Position numbers and translations under genes: made by a program. A stretch of DNA of 60,402 nucleotides from Campylobacter concisus (lineage in GTDB: Bacteria; Campylobacterota; Campylobacteria; Campylobacterales; Campylobacteraceae), in NCBI RefSeq assembly GCF_015230015.1, contig NZ_JAAKZC010000013.1, forward strand, positions 1 through 60,402, written 5' to 3'. This document shows, piece by piece, positions 17,483-24,679 of this stretch. Under the pieces are notes generated by a model. The model saw only the letters and a list, made by a program, of their open reading frames with translations, was not told the origin of the DNA and did no database searches. Every line of letters starts with the position of its first letter. Position 1 is the first letter of the stretch.

Positions 17483-18469
17483 ATGAGTGAAAAAATAAAA
17501 ATAGCAGTTTTAGGATATGGAAATTTAGGTCGCGGCGTCGAGCTTGCGGTGCGAAATAGCAAGGATTTAGAGCTTACGGCAGTTTTTAGCCGAAGAGATA
17601 CAAGCGAAGTAAAAACGTGTGGTGCGCCAGTTTTTAGCGTGGATCAAATTTTATCGCACAAGAGCAAATTTGACGTTTTAGTCCTTTGCGGTGGCAGTGC
17701 AACTGACCTTCCAACGCAGACGCCAGAATTTGCACAAAATTTTAACGTAGTTGATAGCTTTGACACGCACGCTAAAATACCTGAGCATTTTGCTGCAGTG
17801 GATGCTGCTGCTAAAAAAGGTGGCAATGTAGGTGTCATCGCTGTTGGCTGGGACCCAGGGCTATTTTCACTAAATAGGCTATTTGGCGAGAGCGTGCTTG
17901 AAAATGGCAGCAGCTATACGTTTTGGGGCAAAGGCGTTAGCCAAGGCCACTCAGACGCCATCCGCAGGATCGAGGGCGTCGTGGATGCTCGCCAATACAC
18001 AGTGCCCATAGATAGCGCGCTTGAGCGAGTACGCGCTGGGGAAAATCCAAATTTAACCACAAGGGAAAAACACCTGCGTGATTGCTACGTAGTGGCGCAG
18101 GATGGCGCTGATAAGGTACGCATTGAGCATGAGATAAAAACGATGCCAAATTATTTTGCCGACTACGACACGAGCGTGCATTTTATCGATCTGGAGACGC
18201 TTAAAAAAGAGCATGGCGGTATCCCACATGGGGGATTTGTGCTGCGAAGCGGAGTGAGCGGAGAGCATGGCGAGAACAAATACTTGATCGAGTTTTCGCT
18301 AAAACTTGACTCAAATCCAGAATTTACAGCAAGCGTGCTTGTAGCCTACGCTAGAGCGGCCTATCGCTTGGCACAAAGGGGTGAGACCGGCGCATTTAGC
18401 GTATTTGATATAGCCCCAGCACTTCTTTCGCCAAAGAGTGCAGATGAGCTAAGGCGCGAAATTTTATAA
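17483..18469 (+). CDS. ddh: meso-Diaminopimelate dehydrogenase
   Basis: NADPH-dependent enzyme that interconverts L-tetrahydrodipicolinate and meso-2,6-diaminopimelate in a single step, bypassing the acylated DAP branches. It supplies lysine and the peptidoglycan cross-linking residue. A Rossmann motif GYGNLGRG opens the protein. Family blocks follow: FSRRD, VDSFDTH, GWDPGLFSLNRL, GVSQGHSDAIRRI and GGFVLRSG. At 328 residues it matches the family. The frame is open 32 codons further upstream, but the ATG at 17483 begins exactly at the family N-terminus and follows AAAGGA, so I use it. A separate minor path to DAP is unusual in Campylobacter, hence the interest. It is followed by metN after 32 bases. 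Confidence 0.9.
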   Translation: MSEKIKIAVLGYGNLGRGVELAVRNSKDLELTAVFSRRDTSEVKTCGAPVFSVDQILSHKSKFDVLVLCGGSATDLPTQTPEFAQNFNVVDSFDTHAKIPEHFAAVDAAAKKGGNVGVIAVGWDPGLFSLNRLFGESVLENGSSYTFWGKGVSQGHSDAIRRIEGVVDARQYTVPIDSALERVRAGENPNLTTREKHLRDCYVVAQDGADKVRIEHEIKTMPNYFADYDTSVHFIDLETLKKEHGGIPHGGFVLRSGVSGEHGENKYLIEFSLKLDSNPEFTASVLVAYARAAYRLAQRGETGAFSVFDIAPALLSPKSADELRREIL

Positions 18470-18501
18470 GATGAGGCACTTTTAAAAATAAGGAAAATTT
18501 A

Positions 18502-19458
18502 GTGATAAAAATAGAAAATTTAACCAAATTTTATGGTGATACGCAGATCCTTTTTGATGTAAATTTAGAGGTTAAAAAGGGTGAAATTTTTGCTATCGTG
18601 GGGCACAGCGGTGCTGGTAAATCAACGCTTTTAAGGTGCATAAACGGGTTAGAGAGCTATCAAGGTGGCAGCTTAAAAGTCTTTGACCAAGAGATAAAAA
18701 ATTTAGATGAGACGCAGCAGAGACATTTGAGGCGAGATGTTGGGATGATATTTCAGCATTTTGCCTTGATGGCTAGGAAAAATGTCTTTGAAAACGTCGC
18801 TACTCCGCTTAAATTTTGGGGTTATAAAAGCGATGAAACTGAAAAAAGAGTAAGAGAGCTTTTAAATTTAGTCGGTCTTGAAAGTAAGGCAAAAAGCTAT
18901 CCAAGCGAGCTAAGCGGTGGCCAAAAACAGCGCGTAGCCATCGCTAGAGCGCTTGCTTTAAATCCTAAAATTTTACTAAGCGACGAGGCGACTTCGGCTC
19001 TTGATCCAAACACGACAAATCAAATTTTAGAGCTGCTTGAAAAGATAAACAAAGAACTAGATATCAGCGTCGTTATCGTCACGCACGAGATGGAGGTGGT
19101 TAAATCTATCGCAAAACGTGCCATCTTGCTTGAAGGCGGCAAAATAATAGGCTCTGGAAGCATCGAAGAGCTATTTTTAAAGCCAGATGAGAAGATGAAA
19201 GAATTTTTAGGCGAAGTAGAAATTCTGCCAAGCACTGGCACAAATATCAGGCTATTTTTCCCAAAAGAAGTAGCTCAAAACAGCGTGATCACGCACATGG
19301 CTAGAAGCCTAAACATAGACTTTAACATAGTCTGGGGCAAGCTTGAAAAGCTAAACGACAACGTCCTTGGCTCGCTTGTCATAAACATAGATGAAAAAGA
19401 TAAAGAAAACGTACTTAACTACATCAAGCAAAGTGGCGTTTTGTGGGAGGTTGCTTGA
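18502..19458 (+). CDS. metN: Methionine ABC importer, ATP-binding subunit
   Basis: Cytoplasmic ATPase of the MetNIQ importer for L- and D-methionine. Walker [11 protein letters not shown] loop, signature LSGGQKQR, Walker [13 protein letters not shown] and switch His (VTHE) are present. The C-terminal 80 residues are the ACT-like NIL domain (from [10 protein letters not shown]), which binds methionine and inhibits transport when cytoplasmic methionine is high. The start is GTG at 18502 preceded by AAGGAAAA. Length 318 is slightly short of E. coli MetN. The stop TGA overlaps the metI ATG by one base. Confidence 0.93.
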   Translation: MIKIENLTKFYGDTQILFDVNLEVKKGEIFAIVGHSGAGKSTLLRCINGLESYQGGSLKVFDQEIKNLDETQQRHLRRDVGMIFQHFALMARKNVFENVATPLKFWGYKSDETEKRVRELLNLVGLESKAKSYPSELSGGQKQRVAIARALALNPKILLSDEATSALDPNTTNQILELLEKINKELDISVVIVTHEMEVVKSIAKRAILLEGGKIIGSGSIEELFLKPDEKMKEFLGEVEILPSTGTNIRLFFPKEVAQNSVITHMARSLNIDFNIVWGKLEKLNDNVLGSLVINIDEKDKENVLNYIKQSGVLWEVA

Positions 19459-20132
19459 TGTTTGGTATTGATTTTTCTAAATTTCCAGATGTATTTTCTA
19501 GGATACTTTTGCCAGCTATCGGCGAAACGCTATATATGAGCATAGTCTCCACCCTACTCGCCTTTGCCATAGGCCTTATACCTGCGGTTTTGCTCATCCT
19601 TTCAGACAAAAACGGCCTCAAGCCAAACAAACAGCTTTATTTTGTACTTGATATTGTTATAAACGTGCTTAGAAGCTTTCCGTTTATCATTTTAATCATC
19701 GTGCTCTTTCCTGTCACAAAAATGATCGTGGGCACAAGCATCGGCACTACAGCTGCGATCGTTCCACTAACTATCGGAGCGGCTCCGTTTGTGGCAAGGC
19801 TCATTGAGAATGCCCTAAAAGAGGTTGATAAAGGCATCATCGAAGCAGCACAAAGCTTTGGTAGCTCAAAATTTCAGATCATCTTTCGCGTGATGTTTGT
19901 AGAGGCGCTTCCTGGCATCATCTCGGCATTTACGCTAACGCTTATCGTAAATATCGGCTTTTCGGCGATGGCTGGCGCAGTTGGCGGTGGCGGACTAGGA
20001 TCAGTCGCTATAAACTACGGATATCAGAGATTTCGCCCAGATATCATGCTCTACACCGTGGTTATTCTTATCATAATGGTTCAAATTTTCCAAGTTTTAG
20101 GCAACTATCTCTATAAAATTTCAAAAAAATGA
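19458..20132 (+). CDS. metI: Methionine ABC importer, permease subunit
   Basis: Inner-membrane permease forming the methionine channel with MetN. It has five hydrophobic segments and the BPD_transp_1 coupling helix: EVDKGIIEAAQSFGSSKFQIIFRVMFVEALPG contains the EAA-type loop (quoted only in part here as EAAQSFGSS). GGGGLGSVA lies near the end, as in E. coli MetI. The frame opens at 19443, but ATG 19458 overlaps the metN stop and has GGGAGG eight bases before it, so I choose it (224 residues). The 3' end overlaps the convergent arsP gene by 12 bases. Confidence 0.92.
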   Translation: MFGIDFSKFPDVFSRILLPAIGETLYMSIVSTLLAFAIGLIPAVLLILSDKNGLKPNKQLYFVLDIVINVLRSFPFIILIIVLFPVTKMIVGTSIGTTAAIVPLTIGAAPFVARLIENALKEVDKGIIEAAQSFGSSKFQIIFRVMFVEALPGIISAFTLTLIVNIGFSAMAGAVGGGGLGSVAINYGYQRFRPDIMLYTVVILIIMVQIFQVLGNYLYKISKK

Positions 20133-21080
20133 TTTTAAAAACATTGCAAATGCTAATGCCACACATAAGATAAAAGCGATAAAAATTGCCATAAATTTTG
20201 GCTTAAAAAACCTATTAAGAAGTATGATTTCCGGCAGGCTAACACCTGCCGCCGTTATTACAAACGCTCCAAATGCGGCCGCACTAGCACCCGAGGTAAG
20301 AAGCACTAAGCCAATTGGCACTAGCGCTTCTACTCTAACATAGAGCAAAATTCCAAACAATGCCGAAATAAGTATCGAGGCGATGTCGCTAGAACCAAGA
20401 TAGTTTGAGACAAGCTTTTGCGGAACAAATCCGTGTATAGCGGCGCCGATAAACATCGCAAGCAGTATGTAATAAAATAGTTTTTTATACTCTTTTACCG
20501 AGTTTAAAAGCGCCATTTTGTAAATATTTTTACTATTTTTTATATCCTTGCAAGAGCAAGCTTGTGTCTGATTAACGGGCGTAAAAACAAAGCCTTTAGT
20601 TGGATTGTTTGGGCTAAATTTTGGTTTTAAAAAATCATCTTTTAAAAATAGATTTTGATCTGCTTTTGACAACAAAAGACCAAAAGCAAGCGATGAGATG
20701 AAAATGACCGTAAAATAAATAATGCTAAATTTAAACCCAAAACTCATAAAAAGAAGCGTTAAAATTACAGGATTAACAAGCGGAGAGCTTAACAAAAATA
20801 CGCTACTAACGCCAAGTGATACGCCGCTTTTTAAAAACCCATTTAAAAGCGGTATAGTAGAGCACGAACAAAACGGCGTAATAGCGCCAACCAAAAACGC
20901 CTTGATAAAGCTTGAAATTTTTGTGCTTATAAGGTGTTTTTTGAGTTTTTGACTAAATTTTTCAGATACGATAAATACCAAAAAAGAGACACAAAAAAAT
21001 AGTAGTGAAATCTCTGTAAAATAAAGTATGAAAAATTTGATAAACTCAAATATATTGTGTTGATTAAAAAGATCGAGCAT
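20121..21080 (-). CDS. arsP: ArsP-like permease (organoarsenical efflux, YraQ/DUF318 family)
   Basis: Multi-pass inner-membrane protein of the permease family that includes Campylobacter ArsP, which exports trivalent organoarsenicals such as reduced roxarsone. About eight hydrophobic segments are visible. The family signature PFCSCSTIPL (near residues 66-75) contains the conserved cysteines, followed by SSPLVNPVIL. A central cytoplasmic loop carries a further Cys pair (ACSC). Length 319 residues matches ArsP. It is divergent from an ArsR-type repressor gene 102 bases away, with a near-perfect promoter between them. The ArsP function is inferred from the motif plus arsR context; other YraQ proteins have unknown substrates. 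Confidence 0.8.
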   Translation of the reverse strand: MLDLFNQHNIFEFIKFFILYFTEISLLFFCVSFLVFIVSEKFSQKLKKHLISTKISSFIKAFLVGAITPFCSCSTIPLLNGFLKSGVSLGVSSVFLLSSPLVNPVILTLLFMSFGFKFSIIYFTVIFISSLAFGLLLSKADQNLFLKDDFLKPKFSPNNPTKGFVFTPVNQTQACSCKDIKNSKNIYKMALLNSVKEYKKLFYYILLAMFIGAAIHGFVPQKLVSNYLGSSDIASILISALFGILLYVRVEALVPIGLVLLTSGASAAAFGAFVITAAGVSLPEIILLNRFFKPKFMAIFIAFILCVALAFAMFLKSFF

Positions 21081-21106
21081 TTTTTTACCTTTAAATTTTT
21101 TATATG

Positions 21107-21135
21107 ATTATATACTAATATAGGAATATAGTCAA
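21107..21135 (-). promoter_or_regulatory. Strong sigma-70-type promoter of arsP with likely ArsR operator
   Basis: On the minus strand TTGACT (21130-21135) and TATAAT (21107-21112) are separated by exactly 17 bases. A full -35 is unusual for Campylobacter. The spacer contains an imperfect dyad (ACT-ATAT-AGGA-ATAT-AGT with one bulged base on the plus strand), well placed for the divergent ArsR protein to block RNA polymerase. The promoter is seen directly; the operator is inference. Confidence 0.7.
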
Positions 21136-21182
21136 GTATAAATTTAGTTCTTTTAAGTTAAAATCATAAAAAAGGTATAAAA

Positions 21183-21518
21183 ATGCAATATGTTGATATT
21201 CTTGCGCTAAAAAGCGAATTTATGAGAGTTTTGGCTCATCCTGTTAGGATCGGGATAGTTGAGGTTTTGGGTGATAAAAAGATGAGCGTAGGTGAAATTT
21301 GTGAGCTTTTAAATAAAGAACAAGCAACGGTTTCAAAGCATCTTGGGGTATTAAAAAATGGGGGAATTTTAAAAAGCGAGAAGTCTGGACTTAATGTTTT
21401 TTACTCGGTTGATATTTGCTGTTTGCCAAATTTTTTGGAATGTTTAAAAAATATTTTAGAGGAAAAAGCAGCCAAAAACTCAAAAAATGCAAGAGGTGTC
21501 ATAAAAAGTCTAAGATAA
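21183..21518 (+). CDS. arsR: ArsR/SmtB-family repressor
   Basis: Small winged-helix metalloregulator (111 residues) that would repress arsP and itself until arsenicals bind. The HTH reads VGEICELLNKEQATVSKHLGVLKNGG, closing with the wing KSEKSGLNVFYSV. Three cysteines at residues 79, 80 and 87 (DICCLPNFLEC) lie at the dimerisation end and could form an As(III) site; there is no classical CVC motif in the recognition helix. AAAAGG precedes the ATG. It diverges from arsP and lies just upstream of the metQ leader. The ligand is inferred. Confidence 0.85.
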   Translation: MQYVDILALKSEFMRVLAHPVRIGIVEVLGDKKMSVGEICELLNKEQATVSKHLGVLKNGGILKSEKSGLNVFYSVDICCLPNFLECLKNILEEKAAKNSKNARGVIKSLR

Positions 21519-21554
21519 ATTTCTAAAATTTATTTTTTTTTAAACTTTTTTACT

Positions 21555-21560
21555 TAAAAT
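21555..21560 (+). promoter_or_regulatory. Candidate -10 box for the metQ leader transcript
   Basis: TAAAAT preceded by a T-rich stretch, the usual look of Campylobacter promoters. It would start an RNA near 21567 that carries the small ORF and hairpins before metQ. There are other AT-rich hexamers nearby, so the exact box is uncertain. Confidence 0.4.
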
Positions 21561-21592
21561 TGCCGAATTAATTTTAGCTGAAAGGACAAAAG

Positions 21593-21652
21593 ATGAAATC
21601 AGATATGTGCCAGATGTGCCGCCTACTAAAAAACGCGTCGTCGAAAGACTAA
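21593..21652 (+). CDS. Putative leader peptide MKSDMCQMCRLLKNASSKD before metQ
   Basis: A 19-codon ORF in the metQ 5' region with a Shine-Dalgarno sequence (AAAGGA, 21580-21585) eight bases before its ATG. Three Met and two Cys codons fall within the first nine codons (Met-Cys at 5-6 and 8-9), followed by Leu-Leu. Its stop lies three bases before the first arm of hairpin 1, so ribosome stalling on Met or Cys codons could influence which hairpin forms. This is inferred from layout; the ORF could be accidental, but the RBS and position argue against that. Confidence 0.55.
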   Translation: MKSDMCQMCRLLKNASSKD

Positions 21653-21654
21653 TC

Positions 21655-21687
21655 TCTAAGCACAGAATTTCTTTTTAAGTGCTTAGA
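21655..21687 (+). promoter_or_regulatory. Leader hairpin 1 (9-bp stem), alternative to hairpin 2
   Basis: TCTAAGCAC (21655-21663) pairs perfectly with GTGCTTAGA (21679-21687) around a 15-base loop. Its right arm uses the same bases as the left arm of hairpin 2, so the two cannot form together. It starts three bases after the leader ORF stop. Confidence 0.6.
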
Positions 21688-21714
21688 AAAAGCTTAAGCG
21701 CTTAAAAAGAAATT
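21666..21714 (+). promoter_or_regulatory. Leader hairpin 2 (19-bp stem, one G-U pair)
   Basis: Bases 21666-21684 pair with 21696-21714 over 19 positions, with one G-U wobble, around an 11-base loop. This is far too long to be chance in ordinary sequence, even AT-rich. No T-run follows directly, so it is not a classic intrinsic terminator; it may be an anti-structure or a processing site. Confidence 0.7.
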
Positions 21715-21732
21715 TAACCTTCTAGCTTAAAT

Positions 21733-21773
21733 TTATCCTTTTTTGGTGCTTGGCAAATTTTAAAAAAGGATAA
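21733..21773 (+). promoter_or_regulatory. Leader hairpin 3 burying the metQ ribosome-binding site
   Basis: Bases 21733-21744 pair perfectly with 21762-21773 (12 bp, core ATCCTTTTTT/AAAAAAGGAT) around a 17-base loop. The right arm contains the AAAGGAT Shine-Dalgarno sequence of metQ, whose ATG is at 21777. Folding would reduce translation. Alternatively the run of six T in the left arm belongs to a weak terminator. Confidence 0.6.
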
Positions 21774-21776
21774 TAA

Positions 21777-22559
21777 ATGAAAAAACTACTTCTTACCTCT
21801 TTAGTTGCCCTAGGCCTTAGCGTTAGCGCAAATGCTGCTGACAAGTCAAAAACAATAATCGTCGGTGCTACACCTATCCCACATGCTGAAATTTTAGAGG
21901 TTGTAAAGCCTATTTTGGCAAAAGATGGCTACACTCTTGAGATCAAAGAATTTAACGACTACACCACGCCAAACCTTGCGACAGAGGACGGCGACCTTGA
22001 CGCAAACTTCTTTCAACACATCCCATATCTTGAAGAATTTAACAAAAACAAAGGCACTCACCTTGTAAAAACAGTTGGCGTACATCTCGAGCCAATGGGA
22101 GTTTATTCTAAAAAGATTAAAGATATAAAAGAGCTAAAAGATGGCGCAGTGGTCTCTATCCCAAATGACCCAACAAACGAGAGCCGCGCACTTGATATCG
22201 TAGCTAGCGCTGGACTTATCAAGCTAAATGACAACCCGCTAAAAACTCCGCTTGATATAGTTGATAACCCTAAAAAGCTTAAATTTGAAGAGATCGAGGC
22301 TGCTCAAGTGCCAAGAACGCTTGATGACGTTACTATTGCAGTTATCAACACAAACTACGCGCTAAATGCAAATTTAAATCCAACAAAAGACGCGCTTGTG
22401 ATCGAGGGTAAAGATAGCCCATACGTAAACTACGTAGTTGTAAAAGCTGGCAATGAGAACAGTCCTAAAACTAAAGCTCTTGATAAAGCTATCAACTCAC
22501 CAGAAGTTAAGAAATTCATCGAGACAAAGTATAACGGCGCTATCATCCCAGCGTTTTAA
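21777..22559 (+). CDS. metQ: Methionine-binding periplasmic protein MetQ (copy 1)
   Basis: Substrate-binding component of the MetNI importer (NlpA/lipoprotein_9 family). The signal peptide MKKLLLTSLVALGLSVSANA ends in a signal-peptidase I site, with no lipobox cysteine, so it appears soluble rather than lipidated as E. coli MetQ is. Family blocks: GATPIPHAEILE, DGDLDANFFQHIPYLEEFN, VHLEPMGVYSKKI, PNDPTNESRAL and QVPRTLDDV. Length 260. It is separated from metNI by the arsP/arsR pair and has its own structured leader. A paralogue follows. Confidence 0.92.
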   Translation: MKKLLLTSLVALGLSVSANAADKSKTIIVGATPIPHAEILEVVKPILAKDGYTLEIKEFNDYTTPNLATEDGDLDANFFQHIPYLEEFNKNKGTHLVKTVGVHLEPMGVYSKKIKDIKELKDGAVVSIPNDPTNESRALDIVASAGLIKLNDNPLKTPLDIVDNPKKLKFEEIEAAQVPRTLDDVTIAVINTNYALNANLNPTKDALVIEGKDSPYVNYVVVKAGNENSPKTKALDKAINSPEVKKFIETKYNGAIIPAF

Positions 22560-22570
22560 TTAAATTTATA

Positions 22571-22609
22571 AAAGCGACGTAAAAGCTTTTACCTTTTTAG
22601 CGTCGCTTT
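22571..22609. promoter_or_regulatory. Hairpin between the two metQ copies
   Basis: AAAGCGACG (22571-22579) pairs perfectly with CGTCGCTTT (22601-22609), with a second small AAAAGCTTTT palindrome in its loop. It is followed by A-rich, not T-rich, sequence. It may protect the upstream RNA 3' end or partly terminate, allowing unequal expression of the two copies. Confidence 0.5.
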
Positions 22610-22634
22610 AAATCAAATCAAAAAAGGAAAAACA

Positions 22635-23414
22635 ATGAAATTTATCAAACTTTTAACCGCATCTTTAGTTGCTCTAAGCCTTTACGCAGCCGACAAAGAC
22701 CACACTATCAATGTTGGCGTCTCACCTGTGCCACACGCTGAAATTTTAGAATTTGTAAAACCAAAGCTAAAAGACAAGGGCTATGACCTTGTTATTTCTG
22801 AAATTTCAGACTATTCGATACCAAATGTCGCCACAGAAGATGGCAGCTTAGACGCAAATTTCTTTCAGCATTTGCCATATCTTGAGGAGCAAAACAAGGC
22901 TAGAGGCCTGCATCTTGTAAGCGTTGCGAGCGTGCATGTCGAGCCACTTGGCTTTTACTCTAAAAAGATAAAAGATATCAAAGAGCTAAAAGATGGCGCA
23001 AAAGTGGCGATCGCTTACGATCCGTCAAATGGCAACAGAGCGCTTAGAATTTTAGAAAAAGCTGGTCTTATAGAGATCGATAAAAACGTAAAAGTTGCAA
23101 CTGTAAATGACATAACTAAAAATCCTAAGAATTTACAATTTGTCGAGCTAGAAGGTGCTCAGATCCCAAGGACACTTGATGATGTCGATATCGCTGCTAT
23201 TAGCACAAATTTCGTCCTTGATCTTGGCATGAGCGTGGCAAAAGACGCACTTTTACTTGAAGACGCTAACAGCCCTTATGCAAACATCATCGTCACAAGA
23301 GCTGGCAACAAAGAGAGTCCTAAGATCAAAGCTTTAGTTGATGCGGTTCTTAGCCCTGATACTAAAAATTTCATCATCACTCGCTACAAAGGCGAAGTCA
23401 TACCTGCATTTTAA
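22635..23414 (+). CDS. metQ: Methionine-binding periplasmic protein MetQ (copy 2)
   Basis: Tandem paralogue of the preceding gene, sharing the same blocks (SPVPHAEILE, GSLDANFFQHLPYLEEQN, VHVEPLGFYSKKIKDIKELKDGA, QIPRTLDDVDIA). The signal peptide MKFIKLLTASLVALSLYAAD is again non-lipidated. The spacing of 75 bases includes a hairpin and a good AAAAGGA site. Differences in the ligand pocket region (NESRAL versus NGNRAL) suggest the two may differ in ligand preference, for example other methionine forms. Length 259. Confidence 0.9.
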   Translation: MKFIKLLTASLVALSLYAADKDHTINVGVSPVPHAEILEFVKPKLKDKGYDLVISEISDYSIPNVATEDGSLDANFFQHLPYLEEQNKARGLHLVSVASVHVEPLGFYSKKIKDIKELKDGAKVAIAYDPSNGNRALRILEKAGLIEIDKNVKVATVNDITKNPKNLQFVELEGAQIPRTLDDVDIAAISTNFVLDLGMSVAKDALLLEDANSPYANIIVTRAGNKESPKIKALVDAVLSPDTKNFIITRYKGEVIPAF

Positions 23415-23419
23415 AAACG

Positions 23420-23449
23420 GGGCGAGCTTTCGCCCTATCTATCTTTTTT
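23420..23449 (+). terminator. Intrinsic terminator after metQ copy 2
   Basis: GGGCGA-GCTT-TCGCCC forms a 6-bp GC-rich stem with a 4-base loop (23420-23435), followed after a few bases by TTTTTT at 23444-23449. It lies directly after the stop codon and marks the end of the met operon, and it overlaps the 3' end of the convergent membrane gene. Confidence 0.8.
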
Positions 23450-24032
23450 GAGTTAAATTTTTATTTGCTTTGTCATACAAAAATATTATTAAAATCAATA
23501 AAAATGGATATATGAAAAGATCAAATTTAAAGCTTCTATAAACAAACATTTCAATGAAATCAGAGAAAAATTTGGCACAAATTGGTATATGAAATAAAAT
23601 AAAATTTATGCTTCTAATAACAAAAGCAAAAAATAATATTGGCGTTATCAATAAAAAATATAAAAAATATTCTTTTGCATATATGTATATAAATATCAAA
23701 AAGCAGCCTGAAAGAATTATCATAAGATGTGGTATTAAGTCTATTTTTAAGGTATTGATATCTTTTAGAATGCTGTTTTTATCTATAAAAATATAAAGAA
23801 TAAACAATGGTAATGATATCTCAATGATCAAATAGGCCAAGCTATATACAAAATAATCAAATTTGTTTGTGATACTAATGTTAAGACAACAAAATAAACA
23901 AAGCAAAGCGATTAGAAATTTAAGCTTACTAAAATTTCTTAAGTTTTCTAAAGCTGCGCTACACCTAATGGCAACAAATCCAAGTTCTTTGCTTTGTATC
24001 TCCGTAAATAGCCAAAATAAAATGGTTTTCAC
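23439..24032 (-). CDS. Unknown multi-pass membrane protein
   Basis: I do not recognise this 197-residue protein. It is strongly hydrophobic with about five to six predicted membrane segments (such as FLIALLCLFCCLNI, YLIIEISLPLFILYIFI, LMIILSGCFLIFIYIY, FLLITPILFFAFVI and YPFLLILIIFLY). It starts with a soluble segment of about 35 residues. The start is GTG at 24032, with GAGAGGA about ten bases upstream; no ATG lies near. Codon use is markedly AT-rich compared with the flanking met genes, as in the neighbouring toxin-like operon. It has its own promoter (24072-24077). Possible roles (immunity or anchoring for the toxin island) are guesswork. Confidence 0.65.
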   Translation of the reverse strand: MKTILFWLFTEIQSKELGFVAIRCSAALENLRNFSKLKFLIALLCLFCCLNISITNKFDYFVYSLAYLIIEISLPLFILYIFIDKNSILKDINTLKIDLIPHLMIILSGCFLIFIYIYAKEYFLYFLLITPILFFAFVIRSINFILFHIPICAKFFSDFIEMFVYRSFKFDLFIYPFLLILIIFLYDKANKNLTQKR

Positions 24033-24071
24033 AACTAAACAATCCTCTCTATTTTTTACTTATCTTTGGCT

Positions 24072-24077
24072 ATTATA
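24072..24077 (-). promoter_or_regulatory. -10 box of the membrane-protein gene
   Basis: On the minus strand the sequence reads GTGTATAATAG, containing a consensus TATAAT about 40 bases upstream of the GTG start. No matching -35 is apparent, as is usual in Campylobacter. Confidence 0.5.
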
Positions 24078-24130
24078 CACTTCAAAGAGAGCTACATCTT
24101 TGTATTTTGCTTGTTTGAGCGCTATTTTTG

Positions 24131-24598
24131 TCAAAGTCGTCTTTCTAATTTATCTAATAGTATCACTTTGTAGTTTAGTGATTTGGTCTGTCTCCATGCA
24201 CCACCTAACCCATAAACATTAAGAATTTCTTTTAGTAGCGCAAAAATTTCCTCAATGACTAATGAGCTATCAGTAATCGGCTTTACGTCTAATAAAAGCC
24301 ATACTTTATCATAAGATACATGGTCTATTGTTTTATTATATAGCTCATTTTCTAGTATGATTTCAAACATTTCACCTTGATAATAAAGTATCCATAGGCT
24401 TTTTGAAAGATATCCATGATCTACCTTTGGATCATGGAAAAAGCCACTCTCCATAAGCCAGCAGTCGCGCTCCTTGTCTATAACCCAATACCATTGATCA
24501 GGCAAAACGTTATCAGATGGATTATATTTAAGAAAAATGTTAGTAAGGCCATACTTTTCATCATCCTCTTTTGTGATAATTGCATTTTCAAATGCCAT
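24131..24598 (-). CDS. Candidate immunity protein A (paralogue of 25692-26153)
   Basis: I know of no named family for this 155-residue soluble, acidic protein. It is clearly paralogous to the gene at 25692-26153. The first 18 residues (MAFENAIITKEDDEKYGL) are identical, and both share KYNP, W.IDK.RDCW, WILYY, KVW.LLD-KP-like and LLKEIL.VY blocks. It lies just downstream of the toxin-like gene (81-base gap with its own ribosome-binding site AGGAGAA). This position and the tryptophan-rich acidic character suit a dedicated immunity protein that plugs a toxin active site. A chaperone or adaptor is the alternative. Confidence 0.6.
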   Translation of the reverse strand: MAFENAIITKEDDEKYGLTNIFLKYNPSDNVLPDQWYWVIDKERDCWLMESGFFHDPKVDHGYLSKSLWILYYQGEMFEIILENELYNKTIDHVSYDKVWLLLDVKPITDSSLVIEEIFALLKEILNVYGLGGAWRQTKSLNYKVILLDKLERRL

Positions 24599-24600
24599 TT
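24548..24600. repeat. 53-bp direct repeat, copy 1 (5' end of candidate immunity gene A)
   Basis: This stretch matches 26104-26156 with one mismatch in 53 bases. It covers the first 17 codons of the minus-strand gene plus the start of its leader. Outside it the two genes drift apart quickly. That pattern suggests recent recombination or gene conversion, or strong selection on the N-terminus. Confidence 0.85.
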
Positions 24601-24679
24601 TCTTCTCCTAATATTTTAATATTTTTAACTTATAGTCAAGATATATTTATTTATGTAGTTTTAAAACTAAAAATGCTGT

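Noticed and set aside
21567-21776. T-box or SAM riboswitch in the metQ leader
   Set aside because: No T-box sequence, specifier-stem layout or SAM-riboswitch core could be seen; the structure is simple long hairpins.
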